Source: Kribbella amoyensis
GTDB taxonomy: Bacteria > Actinomycetota > Actinomycetes > Propionibacteriales > Kribbellaceae
Assembly (NCBI RefSeq): GCF_007828865.1
Contig: NZ_VIVK01000001.1
Coordinates: 6,014,001-6,078,000, forward strand
Direction of reading: 5' to 3'
Length of the DNA stretch: 64,000 nucleotides
Shown: piece by piece, positions 35,538 through 44,550 of the stretch
Position numbering within the stretch: position 1 is the first letter of the stretch
Layout: every line of letters begins with the position of its first letter
Notes under the pieces: model-generated
Told to the model about the DNA's origin: nothing
What the model saw: only the letters and a program-made list of their open reading frames with translations
Database searches by the model: none
Position numbers and translations under genes: made by a program

Positions 35538-35870
35538 GTGACCGCTCGCGAGTCGACCGCCAACCGGGTGCAATTCGACGCTCGGAGCCTGCTCAGCGAC
35601 ACCGTCGAAGAGGCGTTGTGGCCGGCGAGATCATCGCGGCCGGGCCTGGCGACGTCCGGCCGCGCACGCCCGAGAGTTGCAGGACGAACGAAGCAGATCG
35701 AGAAGAACGTCTACGCCCAGCAGCTCCCACGCTACGACGACCTGAAGCAACTCGCCGACCAGATCCGCGCCGCGCTCGGATCGATCGCGATCCGGCCCGA
35801 CGTCCAGTCCCCCGCCCAGAGCGCCCACGCGCCCCTGCTCTCCGCCTCGCCGCTGATGCGGACCCGATGA
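35538..35870 (+). CDS. Small hypothetical protein or gene remnant
   Basis: GTG-started frame of 110 codons. The stretch 'TKQIEKNVYAQQLPRYDDLK' and 'QLADQIRAALGSIAIRPDVQ' looks like real helical protein, but the first 50 codons are arginine-rich and less convincing. No ribosome-binding site stands out and I recognise no family. It is followed five bases later by a decayed membrane-protein gene. Confidence 0.35.
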   Translation: MTARESTANRVQFDARSLLSDTVEEALWPARSSRPGLATSGRARPRVAGRTKQIEKNVYAQQLPRYDDLKQLADQIRAALGSIAIRPDVQSPAQSAHAPLLSASPLMRTR

Positions 35871-35874
35871 CGCC

Positions 35875-36408
35875 ATGAAACGGCTTGTCAGCGTTGCACG
35901 CATCGTCGCCGCGCTCGGCGGATTCGTCGACGTCGGCGAACTCGTCTTCAACAGTCCGGCAGGCGCTCTCGTCGGCTAACGCACGCTGCGGGTCCTAATC
36001 AGCGGGATCGTCAGCGTCGTGCCGGCCGAACTCAGCGGCCGGGTAGCGACCGCCGCAGGCGAGGCGAGCTTCAACCTGGTCCGCGACCGTTACCCGCGAT
36101 GGTTGTCACGACACCCTTAGTGGCCGGCCTAGCCGTCTGCCTGATCACACTGTCTGCGGAACTGGGCGGCCTCGGGCTGGGTCCTGCACCGCGTCCTCGA
36201 CTGGGACGAAGCCTTCTTCACCCTCGTCGGACTGCTGATCATCGTCGCATCGAGCCTGCTGTACTTGTTCAGTATGATCGAGCGGCTCTTCCGGTATCTC
36301 GACCCGCGGAATCTATTACCGGTAGGGGATTCCCAGCATCCCTTGAGTACCGCCGACCAACCTCAGTTGGAATTCCGCCGTTACGGGGTTCGGTCGGCAG
36401 CGTCGTAA
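35875..36408 (+). pseudogene. Decayed membrane-protein gene with four in-frame stops
   Basis: Read in one frame from ATG 35875 to the TAA at 36406, this gives a 177-codon protein interrupted by TAA at 35977, TAG at 36118, TAG at 36130 and TGA at 36142. The segments either side look coding: 'MKRLVSVARIVAALGGFVDV' at the start, 'VLISGIVSVVPAELSGRV' in the middle and 'WDEAFFTLVGLLIIVASSLL' (a membrane helix) near the end. No indel is required. Family not recognised. The 3' end overlaps the third recombinase remnant on the other strand by 28 bases. Confidence 0.55.
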
Positions 36409-36632
36409 TCGGCATCAAGGTCAAGGCGTGTGGTTAAGGTGCGTGCCCCCCTCGGACACACTTCTTATCGATGGACCCATCAAGCGGGTCCCGGACCCTC
36501 CTGAGCGCCGGCCAGAAGTGCAACGGTTCCATCAACATTCTGCGGACCGAACAGTCCCGAGATCCACCGATTGACCCCGTCGCTGAGCTGGTCTTCGCGC
36601 AAGGAGACGGCGGGCGGATGCTCCAGCAGCGA
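36381..36632 (-). pseudogene. Third serine-recombinase remnant (internally deleted)
   Basis: From about 36629 leftward the minus strand reads 'EHPPAVSLREDQLSDGVNRW' then 'ISGLFGPQNVDGTVALLAGAQ', the region after the zinc ribbon of actinobacterial serine recombinases. After a stop and frameshift it resumes in 'RTLTTRLDLDADYDAADRTP' and ends at 36381. About 150 residues of coiled coil are missing. The 3' part is homologous to the end of the 24858-25191 remnant (RTLT-x-RLDL). Confidence 0.65.
36431..36459 (+). repeat. Right attachment-site-like repeat
   Basis: TGGTTAAGGTGCGTG (identical to 24917-24931) followed directly by CCCCCCTCGGACAC (identical to the tRNA-Leu 3' end at 18905-18918). Same orientation as both. 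It is the most likely right junction of the island or of one unit in it. Confidence 0.68.
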
Positions 36633-36759
36633 CCTCATCCGCCTCAAGCATCCGCAGCACCGCACTCCCCAGTAGCGATCCATCGCGCAGATCCCTTGCG
36701 AGGAACGCTTCATCGGGTACCTGGAACTCCCAGGGGTGGTCCTCGTAGGCTGGTTGACC

Positions 36760-37113
36760 ATGAGTTGGCTGAGGACCTGGCAGGAGTCCGGCGCGCGGCG
36801 AGAGCTCGCGGCGCTGAATCTCCGGCTCAGGTCCGCCCTCGATCTGCCTGCCCCGTCACCGTGGCTCCAAGCCGCTGTCGATCAGCACGCGGCGGCGATC
36901 CGGGACATCCTCACCTTGACTTCAGGGGTGCTGGGGCCGATCGAGATCGCCGGCTACGCCAACGGGGTCCTGGACGCCGCAGCAGACTGGGGATGGCGAT
37001 TCCCCACGAGCGCGGTCAAACCGGACTGGGTCATCATCCGGCTGCTGGCGGCGTGCAGCCTCGCCTCTCAGCCGAGTACAGCTATCGCTGCCGGCCTGCC
37101 GACGAACCCCTGA
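36760..37113 (+). CDS. DUF6401 family protein
   Basis: A 117-residue small actinobacterial protein. 'ARRELAALNLRLRSAL' is followed by 'WLQAAVDQHAAAIRDILTL', and the later 'GYANGVLDAAADWGW...DWVIIRLLAACSLA' matches my memory of DUF6401, a family sometimes found near natural-product genes. Function unknown. The ATG at 36760 is chosen; upstream DNA belongs to the recombinase remnant region. First intact gene to the right of the island junction. Confidence 0.6.
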   Translation: MSWLRTWQESGARRELAALNLRLRSALDLPAPSPWLQAAVDQHAAAIRDILTLTSGVLGPIEIAGYANGVLDAAADWGWRFPTSAVKPDWVIIRLLAACSLASQPSTAIAAGLPTNP

Positions 37114-37199
37114 AGCAAGCGGCCCGCGGAACAAAGGTCCCCGAGCGCCGCGAGAGCGAGCGCTCGAGGACCTCCTGCGAGCAGTGCGATCGAGGATCG

Positions 37200-38021
37200 C
37201 TAGTGACCAGGCGCCGGAGGCGGGGTGGATGGCCTGTCGCCACCCAGCCCGGTCAACCCTCCATAGCCCTGGTCGCGGCTCGCCGGCTCACCCGGCTGCC
37301 GCTCCCATTGGCTTCGCTCGGCGTCCTCGCGACCACGTCGGTAGGCCTCCTCACGAGTCCGCACCGTGGGGAAGTCTTCCTCAGCGCGAGCAAGCCAGCG
37401 CTCCCAGCGTTGCTGCATCGGACGGATCATTCCGCCGCCCATCCCGACCACGACCACACCACCGACGGTGGCGAGCACAGCGATCAGTACCGGGGTCGTC
37501 ACCGCCGTCGCAACACCGATCTGGTTGAGGGCGGCGATCACACCGAGCGCGATCACGAAGATCTGCAGCGCCTTCGCCACCAGTTGGCCGTAGCTCAGCG
37601 CACTCAGCGCGCTCCCCACAAGATCACGCAGCACGTTGGCGATGGCAGCCGCCACGACCACGATCACGACAGCGACGATCGCGCGCGGTAGCCACCCGAC
37701 GATCGCGGCCAGCAGGTCGCTGACCGGGTTCGGTCCGAAGACGCCAAACGCGAACTGCAGGGCGATCAGGAGAACCGCGTAGTACACGAGCGCCGCGATG
37801 AGTCCGCTGGCGTCGTATTTCGATTGCTCGAGGGCGCGTTTGACACCGCCACGCTCGACGGCCCGGTCAAAGCCCACCCGAGTCAGAACAACCTCGACGA
37901 TCTTTCGCAATGCCTTCGCGATCAGCCAGCCCACCAGCAAGATGACCAGGAAGACCGCGAATTTCGGCAGGAAGGTGATAATCGCACCCACCGCGTCGTT
38001 CCACGATTGAGTCAGGTCCAT
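37200..38021 (-). CDS. Conserved-TM-helix (mechanosensitive-channel-like) membrane protein
   Basis: A 273-residue membrane protein with repeated hydrophobic helices. Glycine-rich 'LPKFAVFLVILLVGWLIAKA' and 'LPRAIVAVVIVVVAAAIANV' are the conserved TM-helix repeats (PF05552 type) of small mechanosensitive-channel relatives. The last 70 residues are charged and Pro-rich and cytoplasmic ('EEAYRRGREDAERSQWERQP'). The ATG at 38021 has a GGGAAG site; the frame is open upstream but not coding-like. No MscS beta domain, so channel activity is not certain. Confidence 0.8.
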   Translation of the reverse strand: MDLTQSWNDAVGAIITFLPKFAVFLVILLVGWLIAKALRKIVEVVLTRVGFDRAVERGGVKRALEQSKYDASGLIAALVYYAVLLIALQFAFGVFGPNPVSDLLAAIVGWLPRAIVAVVIVVVAAAIANVLRDLVGSALSALSYGQLVAKALQIFVIALGVIAALNQIGVATAVTTPVLIAVLATVGGVVVVGMGGGMIRPMQQRWERWLARAEEDFPTVRTREEAYRRGREDAERSQWERQPGEPASRDQGYGGLTGLGGDRPSTPPPAPGH

Positions 38022-38187
38022 GGATCCGCTTCCCTTCAACAGCCCGGCTGACCTCCCCAGCGGATCTCGGGCCACGACAATCCTTGACTTCGGGTACCCA
38101 CTGGTCTCGGATCGACACCGCGAGCGGTCACTCCTCCAGTTGCTGGTTGATCTTGGCCTCCGAAGAACGTGCCAGTAGGCAAGGTTT

Positions 38188-38760
38188 TCAGCCCGTTGCC
38201 ACCGTCACAGTCGTCTCCGGGCCGGCCCCCGGGTCGACGACCACCGCCGACGCGTCGATCGCCAAAGCGCCGCGAACGCCCGCGGACGCCAAGCCAGGTG
38301 TGCCGTACAGCTCGAGATAGCGAACCATTGCGTCCTGACGGTGCTCGCAGACCGCGGCCAACTGCTGGGCCAGCGCCACCTCAGCAAGCGGGCCGCGCTC
38401 GGGGTGGTCGACTCGGTCGAGAGACCTCATCACGGTCTCAGTGGTCAAGTGCTCGCCGGGGGCTGCGGTGCCGGATCGGAGGTTTCGCAGCAGCTCCATC
38501 GCGAAGGCCGTGCTCGAAACGGTCCGCTGCCAGTGCAGGTCCTCGACCACGACACCGGCGACGCTGCTGCGCAGGCCGGCAACCCGGTAGCGCATCAGCG
38601 CGACGCTCGGCCCGTCCCGCCAGGTGAGCTGCCAAATCGGCGTACTGCGGTCGCTCCCAGGCAGGCGGCGGGCCGCGACCGGAACACCGGCGTGCACGGA
38701 CAACTGGTGAGCGAATCGGGCGACGAAACGCCCGGAGTGAAGTGAAGAGGGGGTGCTCAT
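38188..38760 (-). CDS. Hypothetical protein
   Basis: A 190-residue soluble protein starting 'MSTPSSLHSGRFVARFAHQL' with GGAGCTC five bases before the ATG. The composition is normal for the genome, and it has no membrane segment, signal peptide or known motif. The helical C-terminal half contains 'LAEVALAQQLAAVCEHRQDA'. I do not recognise the family. Confidence 0.6.
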   Translation of the reverse strand: MSTPSSLHSGRFVARFAHQLSVHAGVPVAARRLPGSDRSTPIWQLTWRDGPSVALMRYRVAGLRSSVAGVVVEDLHWQRTVSSTAFAMELLRNLRSGTAAPGEHLTTETVMRSLDRVDHPERGPLAEVALAQQLAAVCEHRQDAMVRYLELYGTPGLASAGVRGALAIDASAVVVDPGAGPETTVTVATG

Positions 38761-39171
38761 CAAGAGCTCCAACCATGAATGCGGCAAGCCCGACGAGCCA
38801 CGATCTGGACCCAGCCTGCAGATGCGCAGACAGTACCCACACCTCGAGCAACTCAACCTCGACCAGGCGGGAGCATCAAGTACTTGAGGTTGGGGTACCG
38901 GCCGCTTCAGGGTCTCGGCCACGACCCGATCATCGGCGCGGGGATCGCGCTGGAACAGCAGGCGGCTGTAGGCCAGTCGCGCCGTGAGCAGATGCGCGGT
39001 CGACGACGCGGGATCGAGCGCCGCGACCGCCTTCTCGGCCTGTCCGACCACGACGGCCTCGGCTGCGCGGTTGCCTTGGCGTGCCTCCTCAGCTGTTACC
39101 TCCCACCGACAACCTTCGTCATGGGTGATGACAGGCCCGGACGGGCCTGAGTGACCGATCAGGGGAAACTC
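38761..39171 (-). other. 411-base gap with a possible helical-protein remnant
   Basis: No intact gene. On the minus strand, roughly 39110-38890, the frame in line with the downstream hypothetical gene reads 'EEARQGNRAAEAVVVGQAEK' then 'AVAALDPASSTAHLLTARLA', which resembles TPR-like helical protein. It degenerates into Cys/Arg-rich codons before the next start. Probably the 3' part of a broken gene; not identified. Confidence 0.3.
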
Positions 39172-39552
39172 ATGCACCTCGCTTTGTGGATCGTCGCCGG
39201 CCTGCTGGCCGCCGTCTTTGCCTTCGCGGGCGCCAACAAGCTGTTCATCCCGTACGAGAAGCTGGCCAAGGCTCCCGGTGGAGGCTGGGTCAACCAGTTC
39301 AGCCCCGGCTTCGTCAAGGCGCTCGGAACCGCCGAAATCCTGGGTGCCATCGGCCTGGTCGTACCGGCCGCCCTCGACATCGTTCCGGTCCTCGCACCAC
39401 TGGCCGCAGTCGGACTGGCGACCATCATGGTGGGCGCGGCACTCGTGACCTCCCGTCGTCACGAGCGTTTGCACGCGGTACTGAATCTCGCGTACTTCGC
39501 GCTCGCCGTCTTCGTGGCTATCGGGCGCTTCGGCCCCGAGTCCTTCAGCTGA
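39172..39552 (+). CDS. DoxX family membrane protein
   Basis: A 126-residue protein with four hydrophobic helices, of the DoxX/DoxX-like family. The 'FAFAGANKLFIPYEKL' first helix with conserved Lys and the 'EILGAIGLVVPA' second helix are typical. Such proteins are membrane redox-associated, with roles in thiol/quinone metabolism in some actinobacteria; the exact function here is unknown. The ATG at 39172 has GGGGAA six bases upstream; a GTG at 39151 is an alternative. Confidence 0.85.
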   Translation: MHLALWIVAGLLAAVFAFAGANKLFIPYEKLAKAPGGGWVNQFSPGFVKALGTAEILGAIGLVVPAALDIVPVLAPLAAVGLATIMVGAALVTSRRHERLHAVLNLAYFALAVFVAIGRFGPESFS

Positions 39553-39623
39553 TCGTGCGCAACCAGATGCGGCCACGCGACTTGAAGTCACAACGAACGG
39601 CACGGAGCGGCTCGGCTGTCCGT

Positions 39624-40190
39624 ATGGTTGCCGGAGTCATCGAATCAGGACGGCCTCGCGTCGTCGTGCTCTCGGCGTGGTTCGCCGCTGTCTGTTGCGT
39701 CGGATTCGCGGTGGTGAACGTGGTGTTCGAGAGCACCGGACGCTTCGAGGACGGACCGTTCGCCGACTACTCCGCCGGTCTCACGGTGATGAACTGGCTT
39801 GTCGTACTGCTCAAGCTCCTCGGGGCCGCGGTCGCCGTCTACTCGCTCACGGCGAACCCCAAGCATGCCGAGGGACTCGGCGTACTCCTGTGGGGCGCGT
39901 TCTCCCTGCTCGCCCTCTACGCTCTCGGCAGCGTCGCCGAAGGGGCCGCCATCACCACTGGTCTCACCGGCGACCGCGACGACATCACCTTCGCGAGCGT
40001 CGCCTACGTCGCCTTCGTCGCGTTGCTCGCCATAGCGTTCGGCATCCTCGCCGTCGCCCACACGCGTCGCTTCGACCTCACCGCACGCCCCACCCTCCTG
40101 GGAGCCCTCGGCGCACCCCTCGCCCTCGCCGTACTTCTCCTCGCAGTCCCGGCCCTCCTGGTGGCTCTGGGCCTGATGCCCAGCCTCTAG
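39624..40190 (+). CDS. Integral membrane protein of unknown function
   Basis: A 188-residue protein with about five predicted membrane helices ('VVVLSAWFAAVCCVGFAVVN', 'LVVLLKLLGAAVAVYSL', 'LGVLLWGAFSLLALYALG', 'VAYVAFVALLAIAFGILAV', 'LGAPLALAVLLLAVPALLVA'). It follows the DoxX gene by 71 bases on the same strand. No family recognised. Start ATG 39624, with no clear ribosome-binding site. Confidence 0.65.
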   Translation: MVAGVIESGRPRVVVLSAWFAAVCCVGFAVVNVVFESTGRFEDGPFADYSAGLTVMNWLVVLLKLLGAAVAVYSLTANPKHAEGLGVLLWGAFSLLALYALGSVAEGAAITTGLTGDRDDITFASVAYVAFVALLAIAFGILAVAHTRRFDLTARPTLLGALGAPLALAVLLLAVPALLVALGLMPSL

Positions 40191-40351
40191 CCAGTCAAGC
40201 TGCACCGCCGCCGGTACCCACAGACACCACCACCTGCATGCGTTGTCAGGCCGTGGTTACCGACCCGCCGTGGCTGATCGGGTAACGGACGTGTGTGGAC
40301 CGGCTCGCTCATTCGCCGAGCTCGCGTGCGGCCGCATAGCAGGAGGCTCTC

Positions 40352-41953
40352 GTGGACACAGGGTTCGGCATGACGGACGCGATAGTGATCGGCGCCGGAC
40401 CGAACGGATTGGTGGCGGCCAACCTCCTGGCCGACGCGGGCTGGGACGTCCTGGTCCTGGAGGCGAACCCGGAGATCGGTGGCGCGGTCCGCAGCGCGGA
40501 GGATGTCACCGACGGCTTCGTCCATGACACCTTCAGCTCGTTCTACCCGTTGGCCGCGGTGTCGCCGACGCTCCGAGCGCTCGACCTGGGCAAGTGGGGT
40601 CTGGAGTGGTCGCATGCGCCGGCGCCGGTCGGTAATCCGCTGCGCGAGGGCGGCTGGGCCTTGGTGCACGCCGACCCGGACGAGACCGCGGCGGCGCTCG
40701 ACGCTGCGGCGCCGGGAGACGGGGACGCCTGGCTGGAGCTGTACGCGGACTGGCGGCGGATCGAGCGGGCGATGATCGGACTGCTGCTGGATCCGTTCCC
40801 GCCGGTACGCTCAGGCAGCTCGTTCGCACTGCGGCTACTCGGCCGGAACGGCCTGGCCCGGATCAGATTGCTCGCCTCCTCGGTGCGGGCACTGGGCGAG
40901 CGGCACTTCCGGGGCGACGCCGCGCGGATGTTGTTCGCCACGAACGCACAGCACGCGGACATCCCGCCCGACGGCGCAGGCTCCGCGCTGATGGGCTGGC
41001 TGCTGGTGATGATCGCTCAGCAGTACGGGTACCCGGTGCCGCGGGGTGGCGCGGGGCGGCTGAGCCGGGCACTCGCTGATCGCTTCCGCTCGTTGGGCGG
41101 CACGATCGTGTGTGATGAGCGCGTCTCCAGCATCGAGGTGCGTGACGGCCGCGCGACCGGCGTACTGGCCGGGCGACGTTACGAGGCACGGCGCGCGATC
41201 CTGGCGGACGTGTCGGCACCGGCGCTGTACGGCGACCTGCTGTCGGCCGACGTCGTGCCGGCGCGGGTCGAGCGGGCGATGCGCGGCTTCACCTGGGACC
41301 CGGCCACGGTCAAGGTGGACTGGGCGCTCAACTCCCCGATCCCCTGGCGCGACCGCCCGGCCAAGGCACCCGGTACCGTGCACATCGCCGACTCGGTGGA
41401 CGCGTTGACGATCGCGGCCGCGCAGATCGCGGCGGGCGTCGTACCTACTCATCCGTTCCTGCTGATGGGGCAGATGACGACGGCGGATCCGACGCGATCG
41501 CCGAAGGGTACGGAGTCGGTGTGGGCGTACACGCATGTGCCGCAGGAGATCCGCGACGATCCGGCCTTCAGCGGTCGATGGGACGCCGACGACGCAGAGC
41601 GCTTCGCCGATCGCATGCAGGACCAGGTGGAACGCTACGCACCGGGCTTCGAGGGCCGGATCCTCAACCGTCGTGTGCTGTCCCCGCCAGAACTTGAGCG
41701 CCGCAACGCGAACCTTGTGAGAGGCGCAGTCAACGGCGGCACTGCGGCTCTTCACCAGCAGCTCGTCTTCCGCCCCATGCCAGGCTCAGGGCGCTCAGAA
41801 ACCCCGATCAAGTCGCTCTATCTCGCTTCCGCGTCGGCCCACCCAGGCGGTGGAGTACATGGCGCTCCGGGGACGAACGCCGCCCGCGCGGCCCTGTTCC
41901 ACAGCAGGCTCCGGCGCCATCGCGTCAGGACTTCACCACCAGCACGGTCTTGA
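40352..41953 (+). CDS. FAD-dependent NAD(P)-type oxidoreductase, phytoene-desaturase-like
   Basis: A 533-residue flavoprotein of the CrtI/amine-oxidase-like fold. Dinucleotide-binding motif 'IVIGAGPNGLVAANLLADAG' is followed by 'VLVLEANPEIGGAVRS', and the C-terminal FAD-contact segment is 'HPGGGVHGAPGTNAARAAL'. Such proteins are common in actinobacteria without a carotenoid cluster; no crtB/crtE-like gene is nearby, so the substrate is unknown. The GTG at 40352 has a perfect AGGAGG (40341-40346). The last 17 residues extend past the usual family end. Confidence 0.86.
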   Translation: MDTGFGMTDAIVIGAGPNGLVAANLLADAGWDVLVLEANPEIGGAVRSAEDVTDGFVHDTFSSFYPLAAVSPTLRALDLGKWGLEWSHAPAPVGNPLREGGWALVHADPDETAAALDAAAPGDGDAWLELYADWRRIERAMIGLLLDPFPPVRSGSSFALRLLGRNGLARIRLLASSVRALGERHFRGDAARMLFATNAQHADIPPDGAGSALMGWLLVMIAQQYGYPVPRGGAGRLSRALADRFRSLGGTIVCDERVSSIEVRDGRATGVLAGRRYEARRAILADVSAPALYGDLLSADVVPARVERAMRGFTWDPATVKVDWALNSPIPWRDRPAKAPGTVHIADSVDALTIAAAQIAAGVVPTHPFLLMGQMTTADPTRSPKGTESVWAYTHVPQEIRDDPAFSGRWDADDAERFADRMQDQVERYAPGFEGRILNRRVLSPPELERRNANLVRGAVNGGTAALHQQLVFRPMPGSGRSETPIKSLYLASASAHPGGGVHGAPGTNAARAALFHSRLRRHRVRTSPPARS

Positions 41954-42069
41954 ACGAGGGGTCGGCCGCGTCCGGAAGCGCCATCGTGGCGCCCACTCCG
42001 GTCGCGGTGACCCGTACGCCGTGCCTCCATGGCTGTCCCACTCCACCGAATCGCCCCTCCGGAGCTTGC

Positions 42070-42576
42070 TCATCGCGCGTCACCCGACAGGTCCACGGTC
42101 TCGTTCTCACCCGGGAACTTGTCCGGATCGCGAGTTACCGCTGCCCGGGCCGCGCCCAGGAGTCGTACGACCTTGCTGCTCGGGCCCGACCAGTACTCGG
42201 CGCTGTCGGCATGAACCTTGACCAGGACCAGACCAGGCGTCTTAGGGCCGTCCGGGAACCACGCCTTCAACGGGGCTGACCAGAGTTCCTCAGCCTTGTC
42301 CTTGTCGATGAAGATCTCGGCAGTGCCGGCAATGGAGGTCCACTCGCTTTGCTTGGCGTTCGAGAACGACACGTTCACCTGCGGGCTCGCCCCGATCTCG
42401 CCCACCTTGGCCGATTCGGCGTACGCGTAGAACCACAGGTCACCGTCGAACTCGACCTCCTGTACAGCCATCGGCCGCGCGACGTGCCGCCCGTCGGCTG
42501 TCATCGTGGTGAGCATGCAGATCGTTGCCCGATCAACCAATTCCGCAACGGTCGTCACCGGATCCTTGTCGGTCAT
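42070..42576 (-). CDS. Pyridoxamine 5'-phosphate oxidase-like flavin/F420-binding protein (general stress protein 26 type)
   Basis: A 168-residue split-barrel protein. 'TICMLTTMTADGRHVARPM' and 'DGDLWFYAYAESAKVGEI' are the flavin-binding core seen in general-stress-protein-26 homologues, and 'LWSAPLKAWFPDGPKTPGLVLVKV' is typical of that subgroup. GGGAG lies five bases before the ATG. Probably FMN- or F420-binding; substrate unknown. On its 3' side (about 41943-42063) the minus strand carries an unidentified 3' gene scrap ending 'KTVLVVKS'. Confidence 0.86.
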   Translation of the reverse strand: MTDKDPVTTVAELVDRATICMLTTMTADGRHVARPMAVQEVEFDGDLWFYAYAESAKVGEIGASPQVNVSFSNAKQSEWTSIAGTAEIFIDKDKAEELWSAPLKAWFPDGPKTPGLVLVKVHADSAEYWSGPSSKVVRLLGAARAAVTRDPDKFPGENETVDLSGDAR

Positions 42577-42750
42577 GATTCTCCCAACCGCCCAACTTGC
42601 CGGGCATCGTGTGTGCACGAGATGGCTGTTCCTTCTGACGCGCAGGAAGCCCTCGGTACCCACTGCCCGGTGGTCAAACCGATGAGCATGACGACCAGCG
42701 GTGAACTTGTGCAGGGCAAGCTGCCGGCGGCGAGGTGTGCAGAGCGCCTC

Positions 42751-44295
42751 TCAGCCCGACGACGCCTCGCCGCCGGCGGCGTCGGTCGGAAGGTCGTCCT
42801 TCTTCGCGTTGATGAACACAGCCGCGACCACCAGCGCTGCGGCCAGGAGAACCGCGCCCCAGAAGAACGCCACGTGGTAGCCATGGATGAAGGCAAACGG
42901 CAGCAGTTGCTGAGCTTCCTCCGCGCTGCGTGGAGGATGGTCGACGAAGTAGGCCGTGACGGCGCCCGCGAAGAGCGTGTTGAGCAGGGCCGTGCCGAGC
43001 GAGCCCCCAATCTGTTGAGAGGTGTTCAGCAAGGCGGAAGCGACGCCCGCATCGTGGTAACCGACGCCTATCAGCGCCGTACTCGAGGCCGGGACGAACA
43101 CGCCTGCCAGACCGACGGACAGCAGCACCTCAGCTGGGAAGACGTGGGTCCAGAACGACGTCTCCTGACCGATCCTGGTCAGCAGCAGCATGCCCACGAC
43201 GGCGAAGACGAGGCCAGGCACCATCAGCTTCTTCGGACCGAGCCGCGGAAGAAGCTGTGAGACAAGGCCGGCGGTGAGGATGATCCCGACGCTGAACGGC
43301 AGGAATGCGAAGCCGGCCTTGAGCGGGCTGTAGCCCAGGTTGGTCTGGAAGTAGTAGGTCAGGAACAGAAACATCGCGAACAGTCCTGCGCCTACGAGCA
43401 GGAACACCAGGTAGGACCCGCCGCGGTTGCGATGGAGAACAATCCGCAGTGGCAGCATCGGATTGCGGGCTCGGCGCTCCCAGAGCACGAACGCGACCAA
43501 CAGCACGACCGCTACAGCGAGAAACGTCACGGTGGCAGGATCGCCCCAACCTTGCACGGCAGTAGAGTTCGGATCCTCGGGGGACTTGGACTTGGCGGCC
43601 TCGGTGAAGCCGTAGACCAAGCAGAACAGGCCAAGGGTCGCGAGCACTACGCCTGGCACGTCATACCTGGTGTCCCCGCCGGCCTTACTCTCGTGCACAA
43701 TCGGCACGGCGGCCGCGGCGACGATCAGTGCGACGGGCACGTTGACACCGAGACACCAGCGCCATGAGGTGTACTCGGTGAGCACTCCACCGGCGATCAA
43801 GCCGATCGCGGCACCGCCACCAGCAAGTGCACCGAAGACGCCGAAAGCGCGGGCGCGCTCCTTCGACTCGGTGAAGGTCACTGTTACCAAGGACAGCGCG
43901 GCAGGTGCCATCAGTGCCGCGAAGGCTCCTTGGAGAGCGCGGGCGGCGAAGAGGAGTTCTTGGTTCGGCGCCAAGCCACCGATCGCAGAAGCACCGGCGA
44001 AGCCCAGTAGACCGATCACGAAGGTGCGCTTGCGGCCGGTGTAGTCCGCAATCCGACCGCCCAGCAACAGCAACGCACCGAACGCAAGGGTGTACGCGGT
44101 GACCACCCACTGCCTGTCCGCATTGCTGATGCCCAGGTCCTCTTGAGCCGAAGGCAGCGCTATGTTCACGATCGACGCGTCGAGCACGATCATCAGCTGC
44201 GCTGCGGCCAGCACAGTGAGCGCCCACCACCGCCGCGGATCCGGCTGCGTCGGCTCCGGCACCGAACCGCTGGTGTTGTCGAGAGGCTCCCTCAT
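42751..44295 (-). CDS. DHA2-family MFS multidrug efflux transporter (EmrB/QacA type)
   Basis: A 514-residue transporter with 14 predicted helices. Motif C-like and motif A 'GGRIADYTGRKR' lie after helix 2, and the 'LDASIVNIALPSAQEDLGI' first-helix signature is typical of DHA2 proteins. The ATG at 44295 was chosen. No adjacent TetR regulator; the MocR regulator upstream is transcribed in the same direction 255 bases away, and I see no gene in that spacer. Confidence 0.9.
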   Translation of the reverse strand: MREPLDNTSGSVPEPTQPDPRRWWALTVLAAAQLMIVLDASIVNIALPSAQEDLGISNADRQWVVTAYTLAFGALLLLGGRIADYTGRKRTFVIGLLGFAGASAIGGLAPNQELLFAARALQGAFAALMAPAALSLVTVTFTESKERARAFGVFGALAGGGAAIGLIAGGVLTEYTSWRWCLGVNVPVALIVAAAAVPIVHESKAGGDTRYDVPGVVLATLGLFCLVYGFTEAAKSKSPEDPNSTAVQGWGDPATVTFLAVAVVLLVAFVLWERRARNPMLPLRIVLHRNRGGSYLVFLLVGAGLFAMFLFLTYYFQTNLGYSPLKAGFAFLPFSVGIILTAGLVSQLLPRLGPKKLMVPGLVFAVVGMLLLTRIGQETSFWTHVFPAEVLLSVGLAGVFVPASSTALIGVGYHDAGVASALLNTSQQIGGSLGTALLNTLFAGAVTAYFVDHPPRSAEEAQQLLPFAFIHGYHVAFFWGAVLLAAALVVAAVFINAKKDDLPTDAAGGEASSG

Positions 44296-44550
44296 GACGA
44301 TCCTCGAGTTCGCTCGAACGTCGCGGTCCCTTCGCCAACAGCATTCGGTGGCCGGGACTCCCCCCACATCCTCACCACCATAACCACGCGGCAGCCATGC
44401 CTAGGTTGTGCACCATCTCCAGATTTCGATTCGCGGATACGGGCGGTGGCCGAACGGTAGCTCTCCCCGATCGGCAGGAGTTGTCCCCTCTTACGGAGCG
44501 TGCCGACCCAGGAATCCAGCTGGGCGTGCTGGGCCGGACCGGCCCGATGG

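Noticed and set aside
41943..42063. A possible small gene on the minus strand ending KTVLVVKS
   Set aside because: Overlaps the end of the FAD oxidoreductase, has no start or ribosome-binding site; at most a 3' scrap of a lost gene.
44296..44550. Coding-like plus-strand fragment 'GVLGRTGPMVTG' suggesting a BTAD-type regulator remnant
   Set aside because: Too short and without neighbouring matching sequence to support a call.
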